Origin: Capsicum annuum | Taxonomy: Eukaryota > Streptophyta > Magnoliopsida > Solanales > Solanaceae | NCBI RefSeq assembly: GCF_002878395.1 | Contig: NC_061122.1 | Location: forward strand, 73,565,458 to 73,629,457 | Reading direction: 5' to 3' | Length of the DNA: 64,000 nucleotides | In this document: piece by piece, positions 13,300 to 24,867 of the stretch | How the letters are laid out: each line of letters begins with the position of its first letter | Position numbering within the stretch: position 1 is the stretch's first letter | The notes under the pieces: model-generated | The model's database searches: none | The model's input: the letters and a program-made list of their open reading frames with translations, nothing else | Told to the model about the DNA's origin: nothing | Position numbers and translations under genes: made by a program

Positions 13300-15320
13300 T
13301 GATGTTGGGTGTATTTACGCATTCTAGCATCACTATTTTAGCCTTTTTAGCCTTGTTTTGTGGATGACTTTTATGCTATATGTGCTTATATTGACCTAAA
13401 TGTGCATTTATGTGTTCAAGTATGTGCTTACAATGTTTAATGGTGTTTTCATATGAGTTTTGATTCAATTTGAGCATTTAGAGTTCAACTGAGAAAACTA
13501 GTGTTACTAGCTTGAGCTAGGTGTTTGTCTAGTCTATTGTGTTAGGTTCTAATGTGTTTTAATGAGTTAATAAGATTTTAATTATGTATTTATATGTTAA
13601 ATAACATATTTATAATGTTCAAGGGTCAATTGGATAAGGAAAACATTCAAAACAAAGAGCTAAAACTCAGAGTGAAATCAACCTATGCTTAACTCGTGTT
13701 TGGAGTTCATCATCTTGAATGTTGTGTAGTTTTAAGCTATATTTTGTGGTTTTTGACTATGTAGGATGCTTTTGGAATGTATAATGATGATATATGAAGG
13801 ATATACAAGCTTCAAATCAAGTGTAATGAACTCAATAAATCTCGGAATGACTCAATGAAACCAATGTGCAGAATTTAACTCCATTTGGAGTCCAGATATT
13901 TATTGGACCATTGAGGGTGCATGAACCGGGATATTGACTCTTTAAAACCAGAATTAGATTCAGAAAAGGATGAAGTTTAAGACACCCTGGTGCGTGTACC
14001 ACCAGTCTTGTGATAGATCACCAGTTCGACCTTCAGGATAAAATAGAATACAGGATTTCAGTACACTCAGTGAAGGTCAAAATGGTGGACCACCAGCTTT
14101 GCGGCTGACCACCAGAATCAAGATTTCAGAAAATCACTAAAGGTCAGGATGGTGGACCACCAGCTTTGTGACTGACCACCAAACTGACCACTACACCAGG
14201 AAAATAGAATCTAGGATTTTAGAGGATCCAGTGAAGGACGAAGTGGTGGACCACCAGTTTTGTGGTGAACCACAAACTTGACCACCAACTTTGACAAAAA
14301 AAAATTGAATTTTAATTTTAATTTCTCTCTACTTGGGAACATATAAAAACTAGTTTTAGGGTTTCTTATTGGGTTCCCATCATTAATTTTCTCTCTCTTT
14401 TTCTTAGCCTCCATTCTTGAAACTCTTTGTAAGAGTATTTTTGTGGAAATTAAGCAAACCTTATGGATTTAATTATTTGATCTCCATTGAAGATTCAAGA
14501 GCAAATTCTTGTAACCCTTGTAAGTAAATCTTGAATTTATTTATGAATTACACAAATATGCTTCCTATTTCTTCCATGGAAATGTATGATTAAGCTACCA
14601 TAACTAGGGTTATGGGATCCTTGAAGTAAAAAACAAAATTTTGAGTGTGAATCCAATTGAACTTTATGAGGAATTGACATTGTATAAATATTTCTTCATT
14701 TTCATGATTCTTCTTGGTTGCAAATTTGAAGAGTAAGCCCTTATACAATCACTTGTTCGAATAGAAAAGTGTTTATTGGGAAAAGAAAGTGTTTACACAA
14801 ATCTAAAGGCTTTAACCTTTGGATTGAGGGTAGATGCCTTAATCCGATCAACCCATGTGAGAATACAATTGAATTATTAATCCATTCCTTAAGTTTGTGA
14901 AAATTAAGGGATGAGCTACTCATTTAGGTTGAGGAAACTAATGGGTAAACCATAGATATCAATTACTCTTACAATGGAAATCGCTAACTAGAGCTCATAA
15001 GTGATTCACAACCCTAATTGTTCAAGCATCTTGGTAACCATAACTCTGATTTGTTTAAAATCTTTCAATTACCACTTACAAAAAGAATCATTAGATGGGT
15101 TAACTCTGTTACAATTAATTAGGACATAATTCACAAATTAAAAATCCCCATTTTATCTTTTCGTATAATTTGATTGAATTCAACTTGTCGCTATAGTTTC
15201 AAATTAGTTTAATCTCCACCCACATTGTTCCCGGTGGATTCGACCCTGACTCAAAAGTTGGGTAAATATATTGACGACGACCGCCTTGCACTAAATTAAC
15301 GTGTAAGTTGAGTGTTATCA
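13300..15320 (+). mobile_element. Solo LTR N1, Athila/Tat-like, with intact target duplication
   Basis: 2,021 bp, starting TGATGTTGGG and ending GAGTGTTATCA, flanked by GTAGG on both sides. Near its end it has the U5-type block GGATTCGACCCTGACTC and then TTGGGTAAATATATTGACGA. A solo LTR forms by recombination between the two LTRs of a full element, which deletes the interior. A block rich in the palindrome TGGTGGACCACCA lies at 13,985-14,290. The antisense open stretches inside (14,414-14,211 and 14,923-14,741) are not considered genes. Confidence 0.9.
13985..14290 (+). repeat. Palindromic TGGTGGACCACCA repeat block in solo LTR N1
   Basis: Exact TGGTGGACCACCA occurs at about 14,088, 14,149 and 14,243, and related ACCACCAG and GACCACCA words occur between and around them. 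They sit in diverged units of about 60-95 bp that also share CTTTG(T/C)GGCTGACCACCA-like wording. The block lies in the upstream half of the LTR, so it is plausibly U3. Confidence 0.8.
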
Positions 15321-17040
15321 GTAGGGTGGTTGATCTTTGATCTTTATCTTTATCTCTTTCATCTATAATTTATGAACTATCCTGGTTTTTGGTTGAATAA
15401 TTTCTATCTATTATTTTTTTATGTTTTGTTGGGTTGTAAGTTGACAATTCGAATCATTGCCATTTTTGGAAAGATTATTGCCCTCTTTGAAAAATTTAGT
15501 TTAAAGTGTTTGTTTTATTTTCACCCTTCATGGTAATTTTTAGATTATAGAAATTATGTGTGCCCTTTTTGGCAAATCTTATTTTTGCAACGTCATATTT
15601 AGTTGCCTTCCCTTATGATAGATGGATAAAGACCTTCTTAAGGGAAGTGCATCTTTAGAAACCGAGAAAATGATAGGACCCCGATTACAACCTTTGAGAA
15701 ATGTTGTGTGTTGGGCAAGATATTTTATTTTGTTACTATAAATGAAATTTTTTTGAAACTAAATAATGAGATGTTTTTAGATGTAAATCCCAACAAGTGT
15801 AGTTCGATTTGATTGGCTTAATATTGAATTAGATAAAGAGAAATATCGGAAACTATAAAGATCCAACTTGATTCTTAGCATGCACTGAGTGAGTGAGTAT
15901 TTGTATACATTCTACATATATAGGAATGACTAGAACTTGCCTGGTGTGTTTACAAAGCGAAATAAAGGGTGTTGGGTGTAGGAAGTGATTTAGGCTGTTC
16001 TTTGCTAACCGAAATGTAAAGACTTTATTTACCTACCCTTGTGCATGTCCGTAGTCAGCCTCGTTGAGCCTATAGCCTAATTTCTTTGGTAGTCTCATCA
16101 GTAGTCGAATCCTTTCTTTTATAGACCTTAATTCGATCCATAGTTTATAAGCTCTTTAATACAGATAATGGAATAAGAGGGGAATATGAAATTTAAGAAG
16201 GAAAAATATGAAAGTGAAGATCTAAAGAAGTGTTCATTGTGTGTTTAATTGTGATGGTTAGGAGTTAGAAAAAATTTGATAAAAGTTTCAGTTTTTACTG
16301 CCCGGTTTTTGTTATAATGAACCTGTTTTTGCCCGGCTCCATTTAGGACAATGAGCACCTTAACAAGGAAATTCGCTTAGGTTGGGGGTAGCTACTATAG
16401 GGGTGCATAACAAGAATTATGGGTGTGATGAAAAGTTGAGAATTGAATTAGGATTTAAAAAGAAAAATACTCCTACCGTAGTGTTGTTAATGTGCTAAAA
16501 AATAGATTGGGGTGAAATAATGGATGTGTGAAGATAATGAAATGAAAATATGGGTTGATAAAATGTGATTTTTATTGAAGATGGTTTTGTATTAAAGTGT
16601 TTAGGGAGATTAGTCACTATTTCCCAAATATTTCCTACCTATCCCTTATGCTGCATTATAACCATGAAAAACCTAATTGATCCCACATTCTACATCTAAC
16701 TATTAATGGAGTAGTACACTAAGGGAAAACTTATGGTTCATCACCTACTATGTATGAATTCTTAGTTGAGAGAGAGTGATTGAATTTTGATATATCCCTT
16801 ATGATAAAGATTGAAAAATTATGAGTGATATCGGGAAAACTTTCTTGTTGTGAGGGTGCATGCGGATAAAAGTCTGAACTACTTATGGTGTTAGTTGATT
16901 ATGTGCTTTTATTGAGGTTCCTATGAATTGAATTTCACTATTGGGATGATAAATGTGAAATAAGGTGTTCATGTTCCCTATGGTACCATGATTAATAGGT
17001 TGTGATTAGAAGGTTTGATGATTGTGTTGCTAGAAGTTAT

Positions 17041-17073
17041 TCGAGGACGAACAAGGTTTTACGTATGGTATGG
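17041..17073 (+). other. Element J: polypurine tract before LTR copy 3
   Basis: CGAGGACGAACAAGG, then TTTTACGTATGGTATGG, directly before TGATATTGGG. It is a more decayed version of the block at 11,690-11,722. Confidence 0.6.
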
Positions 17074-18598
17074 TGATATTGGGCATATTTATATGTCCAA
17101 GAACCACTATTAACCCATATTTGGACTTGTTTTGAGAATAAAAATTGTTTTAATTATATTAAATTGTGAGGTAAATTGTGTTTAATGGCTAACTTATGTG
17201 ATCAGAGATACAGGGTAAATTTATCATGGATTTGGACAAAAATTGGATACATATCATGAAGATGTGATCAAGTCCAAGAACATGTTTAGATGCACTAGAG
17301 CAAGGATAAAAAAAAGGACCTAAGGAATTACGAGAATTAAGAGAACAAATAGAGTAAAATTCTAGTGACCCAATGCTAACTCGATACATCGCGTCGACTG
17401 GTAAAAAGTGTGCCTTAGCCAAAATTTCATGAGAAAATTCCAATGCATCAATGTGAATTCAAAGCATCGCATCGATGCATAAGTTTTGAGACTTAGTTGA
17501 AATTTCACATGACAATTCGAGTGACAAGACACAATGTCGACGCCTCGCGTCATGTGTTGAAGAATTAGACTTAGTGGTATTTTTAAAGGAAAATTCTAGT
17601 ACATCAATGTAATGTTGACGTGACACATTAGCTTGATCAACACATTTAGCGATGCGGCGGGTCAAGTATGCAGATCTGGTGAAATTTTCTCAAGTATAAA
17701 AGGAACACGTGAGCATAATTTCAAACACTAGCGGCGGAAAAGCATGGAATTCTTTCTTTTAGGGTTCTTATTAATTCTTTTGAAATTCTTTACTTCAAGA
17801 TTAATTTTGGGAATGATTAATTACTTATTTTTCAGGTTTAATTCAAACATGAGTGGCTAGATACCCTTGTTTTGGGATTGAGGTCAAGAACATGATTACT
17901 CTTTGATATTCTTTATAGTAGTTTCTTTTTGGATTATCTTTAGTTGTTCTTAATTTCTTGAGCTTATTATTTTGACAAGTGGCCACAACTAGAATAAATC
18001 TATATTTCTATGTGAATCTGGGAGGAGAATCGTAGGATAGAATGAAGAAATTAAGGAGCAAGGTTCTTACCCATTTTATAAAATAGCGGGTTTGAATTAG
18101 CATTTAGGATTGGTATATACCTAGAAGCCTTGTTTGGTTCATTTGCAAGAATATTACTCTATCAATAAAGAAGAATTATTGTATCTCTACAGGAGTTGTA
18201 GATACAATATTCAATAGATTGAAAATTTGAGATCGGGAGACCAAAATCGTAGCCTAAACCTTGAAAATCAAAAACCCGATAACCAATTAGACTGCTAAAA
18301 GAATAGAGAATTGTATGATTGTGTGAAAAGCCTCAACCCTGGAATTCTTATCATTATTGTTTACAATCGTTGCTTGCTTTGCTCTAGTCATAAACTTTTA
18401 TTGCTTATTTATTAATTTATATTTTTATTCTTAATTTTAAAATCATCTTGATACTTTACAACACTTAATACCCACTGTCTAAAATTAAATGTTGGTTAAA
18501 TTTCTAGTTTCTTAGTCCTCGTGGGAACGATATCTTATTGTCTAAATCACTATATTACATGTATGATCACATGTAATTGTGTGTGTGTCTAAGACATA
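17074..18598 (+). repeat. Element J: LTR copy 3
   Basis: Starts TGATATTGGGCATATT and ends ...AAGACATA, after which similarity to the J interior stops and H2 sequence resumes. Its CG-bearing word cluster lies at 17,375-17,675. Small antisense open stretches are shared with copy 2 and are not genes. Confidence 0.8.
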
Positions 18599-18768
18599 AT
18601 AGAGTCTCTCATATCACTACTATCTCATGCTAAGTCTCATGTAAAAGTCAAACTCTTCTATCAATATATGTCCTACGTAATCTGGCCCAAATAATACACG
18701 GTAGATAGCCACCTTGGAAATATCTTTGTGTACCTGTCAGACCAAAGTGTGGGTAAATAGTGTCTTCT
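18599..18768 (-). pseudogene. Element H2 ORF, middle fragment
   Basis: The minus strand is readable as RYTKIFPRWLSTVYYLGQ and then runs into stops. It continues the piece at 20,263-21,158 once solo LTR K and one copy of its 5-bp duplication are removed. The far side is cut by array J. Assigned to the ORF by position, order and the PRWL-type motif I recall from related ORFs; evidence is modest. Confidence 0.5.
18764..18768. repeat. Target duplication CTTCT flanking solo LTR K
   Basis: CTTCT at 18,764-18,768 is repeated exactly at 20,263-20,267. Confidence 0.9.
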
Positions 18769-20262
18769 TGATAACGCATAAATTACACATCAATTTGAGT
18801 GCAAGGTGGTCATTTTCAATATAATTACCCAACAAAAGTCGGGGTCAAATCTATGATGAACAATATGAGTGGCGATTGAGTAGGTTCAAAATAAAAGTTA
18901 CTTGCTAAGTTTAAACCTATGATACAAGATAGTTTGGGGGTTTTCAATGTTTGGTAATGTGAGAGTAATTCTTAGGCTTCTAAGGGACTAATTCAAAACT
19001 AATAATAATTAGAATATAATTAATAAAAATGGATCTTAGGATTATGCTTTCATTGGGGAAAACTATGCATGGGAACATGATGATTCAATGCAAATTCTAA
19101 TCGTTGATGATGTGATAGTCTAGGTGTAAGGTCTTTGAGGCTAGTTTTTCAACTAAACCTTAAAGATGTCATTGAGTCTTTTGAGTACCTAACTAGTGTG
19201 TCAATTAAAGTCTCCATTACCTCAATTGGGTACCCCTATTTCTAGGATGGTACCCAAGGGATAGTCAACCTCATAATCGCTCTTATGTCTAAGATAGCAA
19301 AAATTAGCAAACTACACACACATACCTCTTTCAAGGAAGATATGGGTTCCGAAAGATCACCCAAACCCTTATTCCAAGGATAGTTTGAGCTTTCAAGAGT
19401 TTGGAATTTTCATGCATCAAACCTATTTTGGGTGATTAGGACTTTCACCCATAAATCCCAACTAGTTAACCCAAGCAATAGTAAAACCCATCACTAAAAA
19501 TATAAAATATAAACAAATACATAACAATCCACACATTTCCACCCTAATCAAGCATAACCCCAAGAGGTAGATCTAGAACATTATATGATATTGAAATCAA
19601 ATATATCAAGATATCCATCAAAGTTCTTCTTAAGAAAAATAAAAAGAGGACAAACCACACTTTAGACTCAAAGAATCTTTAATATATAAATCCAAATCTA
19701 TACTTTGGAGTTCTTTTAATTACTTCTTGCCTCAAATTAGTACAACTTTAAATCCAAGATCCAAGAAATTACAAAACCCTAAACTAAGGATGGGAGGTAG
19801 GGTTGTAGAATGATAGATAAATATGCTATAGAATGAAAGGGTTTTGACCCATAAATTAGATTTGGGGTCGGCTGGTCAAAATGATAGTTTAGACCTTGGG
19901 CCATTTTCTGATCTCACGCAATCGCGAAAGATTGATCGTGATCGCACTTACTTCAATCATAGTTAGTCCATCACAATCACAGTTGGTTGACTAGTTTCAC
20001 TCAATAAAATCATGGGCTAATGCCCGTGATTGCAATAACTGGGGGCTAGATCCTGATCTTGCTTCAGCTTGTCTAGCTCTTAAACTTCAATTCCCTTATT
20101 GATCCTTTTCAGTTCAAGTTTGATTTTTTTCATAGAACTTGTACAACTTCAAAATATGGAAATTAGTATGTTTAACACAAATTATGTCTCATTTTTACAC
20201 TCAAATCATAGTAATATGCACGAATATTTAGGGCAAATGAGTGGTAAATTCACCCCTTATCA
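18769..20262 (-). mobile_element. Solo LTR K, Athila/Tat-like, with intact target duplication
   Basis: 1,494 bp. The minus strand starts TGATAAGGGGTGAATTTACC and ends ...TGCGTTATCA, flanked by perfect CTTCT copies. It contains the U5-type block (minus GATTTGACCCCGACTT) near 18,838-18,860 and a CG-bearing word cluster at 19,905-20,045 (CAATCGCG, GATCGTGATCGC). Its start resembles those of the G and D LTRs, so it is probably the same broad family. It sits inside the H2 ORF. Confidence 0.9.
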
Positions 20263-21158
20263 CTTCTCTAACCCTCTATCCTTAAGCAGGGTAGTAAAAT
20301 ACATGGTAGAAGTATAAGAATCATAAAAATCCTAAACTAACATTGGTATGTATGAACCTTGGAGCCGAGTCATCCACCCTAAGTAATATCTATCAAAATA
20401 GGCCCATAGAGCTGGTGTCCCTAATAGTCCCATCAAGTTAATCCTCTTCTTTGCTTCAACACTCATCTTTGGAGGACCTTTCTCAATCAGGAATCTATCC
20501 CTCTCAAAAATCTATTATATCCCCTCCACACACCATCTCGAAAAAATGTCAAGAATGGGTACAACTGAGATGTTTGTGCAATCAGATGTTAGGACAACAT
20601 GTGGTGGAATAGGAATTTGAGTTTCCTCCAGTGTAGTTGGAAGTGCATCCTGTACTGATAAGGATTAAATTTATAATGGGACCTGAGTATCAACCTCCTC
20701 AAACTTGGGTGCAATCAGGCCCGAAGCTGACTCACTAGCTGAATCAGATACATCATCTAATCCCACCTTAAACTAATAGTTGTGTGAATCCTCCTCCTCA
20801 GTAGAACCTTATTGAACCTCATATCTAGACTTGGACTATGAATCTATCTCATTCTCTATATCATTCTCTTTCTCCTAAGACTGGGAAGAGTACGGTAGTA
20901 TCTAACTTGAATTCTTCATTCGAGGTCTTGTCCTGAATACAGAAGGTGATGGAGATTGGGCCCCTTCTTGTCGGGACAATAAAATATGAACTCCCAATGT
21001 CTAATAAATAACTATAGCTATAGCCTACCCCTGAGATCTGCCCCTAGTCTATCTCAGGACCAATGGTGAATCTGTGCTTACAAGGTGTTACTCTACTATG
21101 CTACTCTTCTTAGGAGCCTTGACTTTACTCTCTTATTTTGTGCTACTTTTGGTGACAT
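20263..21158 (-). pseudogene. Element H2 ORF, N-terminal part (plant transposon-protein-like)
   Basis: The minus-strand start codon at 21,158 begins MSPKVAQNKRVKSR, a short basic N-terminus. A serine/acidic-rich region with several stops follows. Then comes a readable domain: ILDIFSRWCVEG near 20,550; FLIEKGPPKMSVEAKKRINL; then LGTPALWAYFDRYYLGWM and FYDSYTSTMYF near 20,300. The order RWCVEG, charged helix, then W...FY.SY matches my memory of Solanaceae 'putative plant transposon protein' ORFs, where a REFYASY motif is conserved. The piece stops at solo LTR K and continues at 18,768. The ORF has at least six stops and is not functional. Confidence 0.65.
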
Positions 21159-21681
21159 CATACCTAAAAAAGTAGTTGTTAGTTCTTTAAATAGAGCATG
21201 AGAACAAGAAATATTGAAAAATATCATAATACACAGGGTATGGCACATTCGACCCCACCTATAGGTCATAAGTGACACTTACGAGGGTCATAATTTCCCT
21301 CATAAGTGGCAGAAAAAATCCCTTAAGTTTCAAGGCTTCAGGTCTGACATCTATGAGGCCACTTACACCTCGTAAGTGCGTGCGTAAGAATATTCCTAAG
21401 AGTACTTCAAATTTTTTCCCCAAATTCTTCATCCTACATAGTGTATTTTGTAATTATAAGTCCAATTTTTTACACTACAACGTATATCAATTCAAGTTCG
21501 CTGGCATTTGTATATTTATTTTGGGCTTTCCCTTCACTATTCAAATTATAATTTAATATATAATCTAATCACAAGTATTCGCAAACATAATTCATTTGCA
21601 ATTTTAATTATAACCAATTGAGGCTCCTTATATTTCAAAGTTCATATGAAGTATGAATTTTAGGGTATAAAAAACTATTTT
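21159..21681 (-). promoter_or_regulatory. Element H2: spacer upstream of its ORF, with LTR-like word cluster
   Basis: Non-coding sequence immediately upstream of the H2 ORF start. 21,256-21,400 is dense in CATAAGTGACACTTACGAGG and CACTTACACCTCGTAAGTG-type words, the same vocabulary as the upstream part of H2's own LTR (5,255-5,420). I infer a U3-like control region for the ORF; no TATA box or start site is proven. The right edge is where element A inserted. Confidence 0.4.
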
Positions 21682-23662
21682 TGTTATACCCCAAGTTTTG
21701 GGCCCTATAACTTTCTAGGTTTTAGTCATCACAGTGTAGGGTACATCTCAGGTGATGACTAATGAAGATTTCTCATGAGTGGTATAGTGATGATCGTGGA
21801 CTAACTAGTTAGATGGTCCATTATTTATGTTGTGGTTACAACTGGACCCTATGAGTCACAAGGACTGGCAACGCATTGTAGGGTGTAACTCGTGACCTTA
21901 CCATTCAAGGTGCCCAAAATTTTTTCCCAGACTATGATTCATGGTGACGACTCATGACCAGTGACCATGAGTCATACATAAACCATAGCGACTACAGTTA
22001 TATTTCTTGCAACATTTCATTACGGGAGAAGTTGTCTTTTATTTTCACTCCATTACTTTCCATGACTTAAAACCTTTCCCTTATCCCTATTTCCACCAAT
22101 TAACATAACATAAATATTCTCTTGTTTCTCAAATTTCCCAAGCAAGAACAATTAGGGTTCTTAATAGAATTGGTTATGTAGGCTTCAAATTAGGGTTTTC
22201 TCTCTAAATTCTTAGTATTTTTAGGCATGTATGTTTTTCATAACTTGATTTATCATACAGGAATGAGTTTATAATTTCAATGTGATTTTAAATTTTGGGC
22301 TTGGAATGATGGGTTGAGGGTTTTGAATGGTTTTTTACTTGGTTGGTTTTCCCATGGTTTTGGATTTATTAATCATGCTTTAACTTATGGTTTTTGAATT
22401 GATTGGATGCACGGGCATAGTTGATGGGATGGGGGTTGTGGATTCCCCCAAAATTATGATTTTTGGCTTTGAATTAGTATTAACCTCAACCAACTTGCAA
22501 ATTGGTTTTGTTATATGGAGAATTACATGGTTTTTCTTACTTTACTAAAATATTGCATTTCATTAATGTCTAAACTGATAAGAATAGGTTTGGAAGGCCT
22601 TGGTGGCTATGAATTAGTTTCGATATTAGAACTTTGGAGTCTATTTGGCTAATTGTTTTGAATGGCATAGTGAAATTCACTTACAATTTCAATGATATGA
22701 TGATATCATTTGGTAAATGACTTAATGGATGACTCCTTGGTTAATGGATGGGGATGCATAAATTATTTTAATTTGGGCTTAAAGGGTGTTCTGAATCTTA
22801 TCATGGAAGGTGGAGGTCCCAATGGGACCAACCCTAGAAACCATATTTGTCGGCGTGGTGGTCTTGGTGAGTGTGTGCATAGTTCACACATTATCTATAT
22901 GTTTGGAATTGTTGGAGCCTCAGTGTTTTTCCTTAATTTTTTGTTGATTCATGCAGATTACACGCAGTGAGACCCTTTCAGTAGAGGGAGTTGAACCCAT
23001 ATAGCCTTTGGGTGCCCTTAGGACAGTTAGAGCTACACAGTCTAGGTTAATGGTTTTTCAATCCTATGCCTAAACCCTATACCCTATCTAAAAATCTTAT
23101 ATATGTATATGAATGTATTGAACATGTACATTCAGATAGGTTTTGTTCTTAAAAATGGCATTATTTATCCCTTTTGTAAGTTACATACTAGTGTTAACCC
23201 CGCTAACCGTCCCTGGATGCTAAATTATTTCATGATGTAAGGTCCTAGGTTTTTCTTCAATTTTCTTATACAGAGTATGGTGTTTTTGGTTCATCTGTTG
23301 GTCAGTGTTAAAGTGGTAATCCTCCATCTTCCAGAAGGATGGACATTTCATTACTTCTTTTATGAGTATCAAAATCCCATTGGCTTTTTTATATTTGGGA
23401 TTCCCTTTTCAGCCATGGTCAGGGGCATATCCCAATCTAACTGGGTATTTCAGTTTAGAGGTATTCTTGGACAAGTATGGGTGGCTATTATTTATTGACT
23501 ATTGGTTGCATTGATTAACATTAACTATTTTATCTTCAAATTCTAAAAGTCTTATGTTGTTTATTTGGATTTTGTATTCTAGTTGGCTAGTCTAAGGGGG
23601 TGGTCTCTGGCCCTCGTGCTTGAGATACCCATCATAACTAGGCCCAAGGTCAAGTCACGACA
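21682..23662 (+). repeat. Element A: 5' LTR
   Basis: 1,981 bp, starting TGTTATACCCCAAG and ending ...AGTCACGACA before the primer site. Its first ~700 bp match the 3' LTR at 36,371-37,064, and its last ~80 bp match, inverted, the LTR end of element C (37,080-37,145: GGGGGTGGTCTCTGG and TTGAGATACCC). A cluster of ACTCGTGACC/AGTCGTAGG-type words, partly decayed, lies at 21,725-22,000. Open stretches at 22,710-22,970 and 23,277-23,498 are not genes. Confidence 0.85.
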
Positions 23663-23667
23663 AGCAT

Positions 23668-23680
23668 TGTATTAGAGCCT
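23668..23680 (+). other. Element A: primer-binding site, initiator tRNA-Met type
   Basis: TTGTATTAGAGCC, a decayed form of TGGTATCAGAGCC, lies 5 bp after the LTR end. This site primes minus-strand DNA synthesis in many plant LTR elements. Confidence 0.7.
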
Positions 23681-23949
23681 AGGTTTAGGGTTGTTGGGTG
23701 TCCACAAACTCGTGTCGAGTAGAGTCCCTTTTATGGGTGTGTAACGTGCTACACTTAAAAGGGGGAGGCTGCAAGGCATTTAGGAATGTTTCATTTTCTT
23801 ATGTTCTGTTTGGAGCTTTAGATTCAAGTGTTTTGAAATTCCTCTAATCTCTCATCTACTCGCATTTTAGATTATGCATACTTGAAGATCTGATTCTCGT
23901 AAGAACTTTGCTACACTCTCTTTCCTACCTAAGGAAAATATGGATGGAA

Positions 23950-24867
23950 TTTGCCCTATCTATGGAGTACAGATTCGGTCTAGGGTCCCTGATCCTATTG
24001 TACTACCCCACATAGAGTTCAACTTGTCCCTAATTGTCCTCGTCAGGCTTCCCAAGCTGGTGATACATATGATTAGCCACCTCAGAGGGATATCTCTAAT
24101 GTAGAGTTTTATCGGTCCATTTATTTTCTTATTCAGTTGGTGATATCTAAGTCTCATTCAAATAGTGTTAGCTCTGTTGCTCCTTCTTCTGACATCACTA
24201 GGGTTAGCCAATTCATGAGGTTGAATCCCTTGACCTTCATAGGATCTAAGGTTTAGGAGGACCCTTAAGGGTTTTTTGATGAAATAAAGAAGATGTTAAA
24301 GATGATTCATGCTACAAATTTTGAGGGTATGGAGTTTGTTCCATACCAATTGAAGGATATAGCTTATCAGTGGTATAAGGAGTGGGAGCAGTTGACAGGT
24401 GATGATAAGGATCCAACCTTATGGGATGAGTTCTCAGGGGGCTTTCATGATCATTTATTTTCTCAGGAGCTAAGGGAAGCTAAGGGTGAAGTATTTGTGA
24501 ATTTAAAGCAGGACAAGATACGTGTGAAAGAGTATGACTTTAAATTTAAGAAGTCGTATCATTATGCTCCATAATTAGTGTCTAGAAAAAGATCTAAGAT
24601 GAGGAAGTTCGCTTCAGGGTTGTCTCGTGACCTGGTATTAGAGTGTAAGGCTATAATGTTGAATAAATATGGATACCTTATGGTTTATATGGAATAGGTA
24701 GAGGATGAGAAGAAGAGATAGGTGGAGATAGGGGAGAGACAAAATAAAAATTTCAAGTATTCATAGTAGGGTGTAGTTCAGCAAACAAGTAAGAGAAATG
24801 GAAGATTTTGGACCAAGATGAAGACTGAGGGAAATTATCCGATAATTGTCTTATCTAGAATAATAGG
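23950..24867 (+). pseudogene. Element A: gag remnant
   Basis: Ty3/gypsy capsid region. After a broken start, the frame reads FMRLNPLTFIGSK (near 24,210), then an open stretch of 93 codons (24,293-24,574) with the retrotransposon gag core: YQLKDIAYQWYKEW, LWDEFSGGFHDHLF and REAKGEVFVNLKQ. After a stop it continues with MRKFASGLSRDLVLECKA and VEDEKKR, then GERQNKNF. The zinc knuckle expected next is absent because the sequence is cut at about 24,868 by the deletion that joins A to B. Stops include TAG/TAA where related genes have glutamine. The product would be the structural protein of virus-like particles. Confidence 0.85.

Larger units (their letters stand above)
13279..17073 (+). other. Element J: interior copy 2, split by solo LTR N1
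   Basis: 13,279-13,299 plus 15,321-17,073 equals the length and content of interior copy 1 once N1 and one copy of its target duplication are removed. Non-coding throughout. It ends with the polypurine block ...ACGTATGGTATGG. Confidence 0.75.
8414..18598 (+). mobile_element. Element J: ORF-less LTR element as a tandem LTR-INT-LTR-INT-LTR array
   Basis: Three diverged direct copies of a 1.5-kb LTR (8414, 11723 and 17074) alternate with two copies of a 1.77-kb interior, the second split by solo LTR N1. Each later LTR is preceded by the same polypurine block. Interiors have no gag, protease, reverse transcriptase or integrase. J is therefore a large non-autonomous element (LARD-like) of Athila/Tat affinity, judged from the shared GAGGACRARCAAA...TTTTAAGTGTGGGATGG block. 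The tandem form suggests unequal crossing-over between elements, or LTR-LTR recombination. It interrupts the H2 ORF. No target duplication could be confirmed at the outer ends (ACGTA on the left has no clean match on the right). Confidence 0.8.

Noticed and set aside
14211..14414. Lysine-rich 67-codon frame resembling a basic peptide
   Set aside because: Antisense to solo LTR N1, next to its palindromic repeat block; composition follows the AT-rich strand.
8409..18678. ACGTA at 8,409-8,413 and again at 18,674-18,678 as a possible target duplication of array J
   Set aside because: The right copy is about 75 bp beyond where LTR similarity stops, so it is probably chance.
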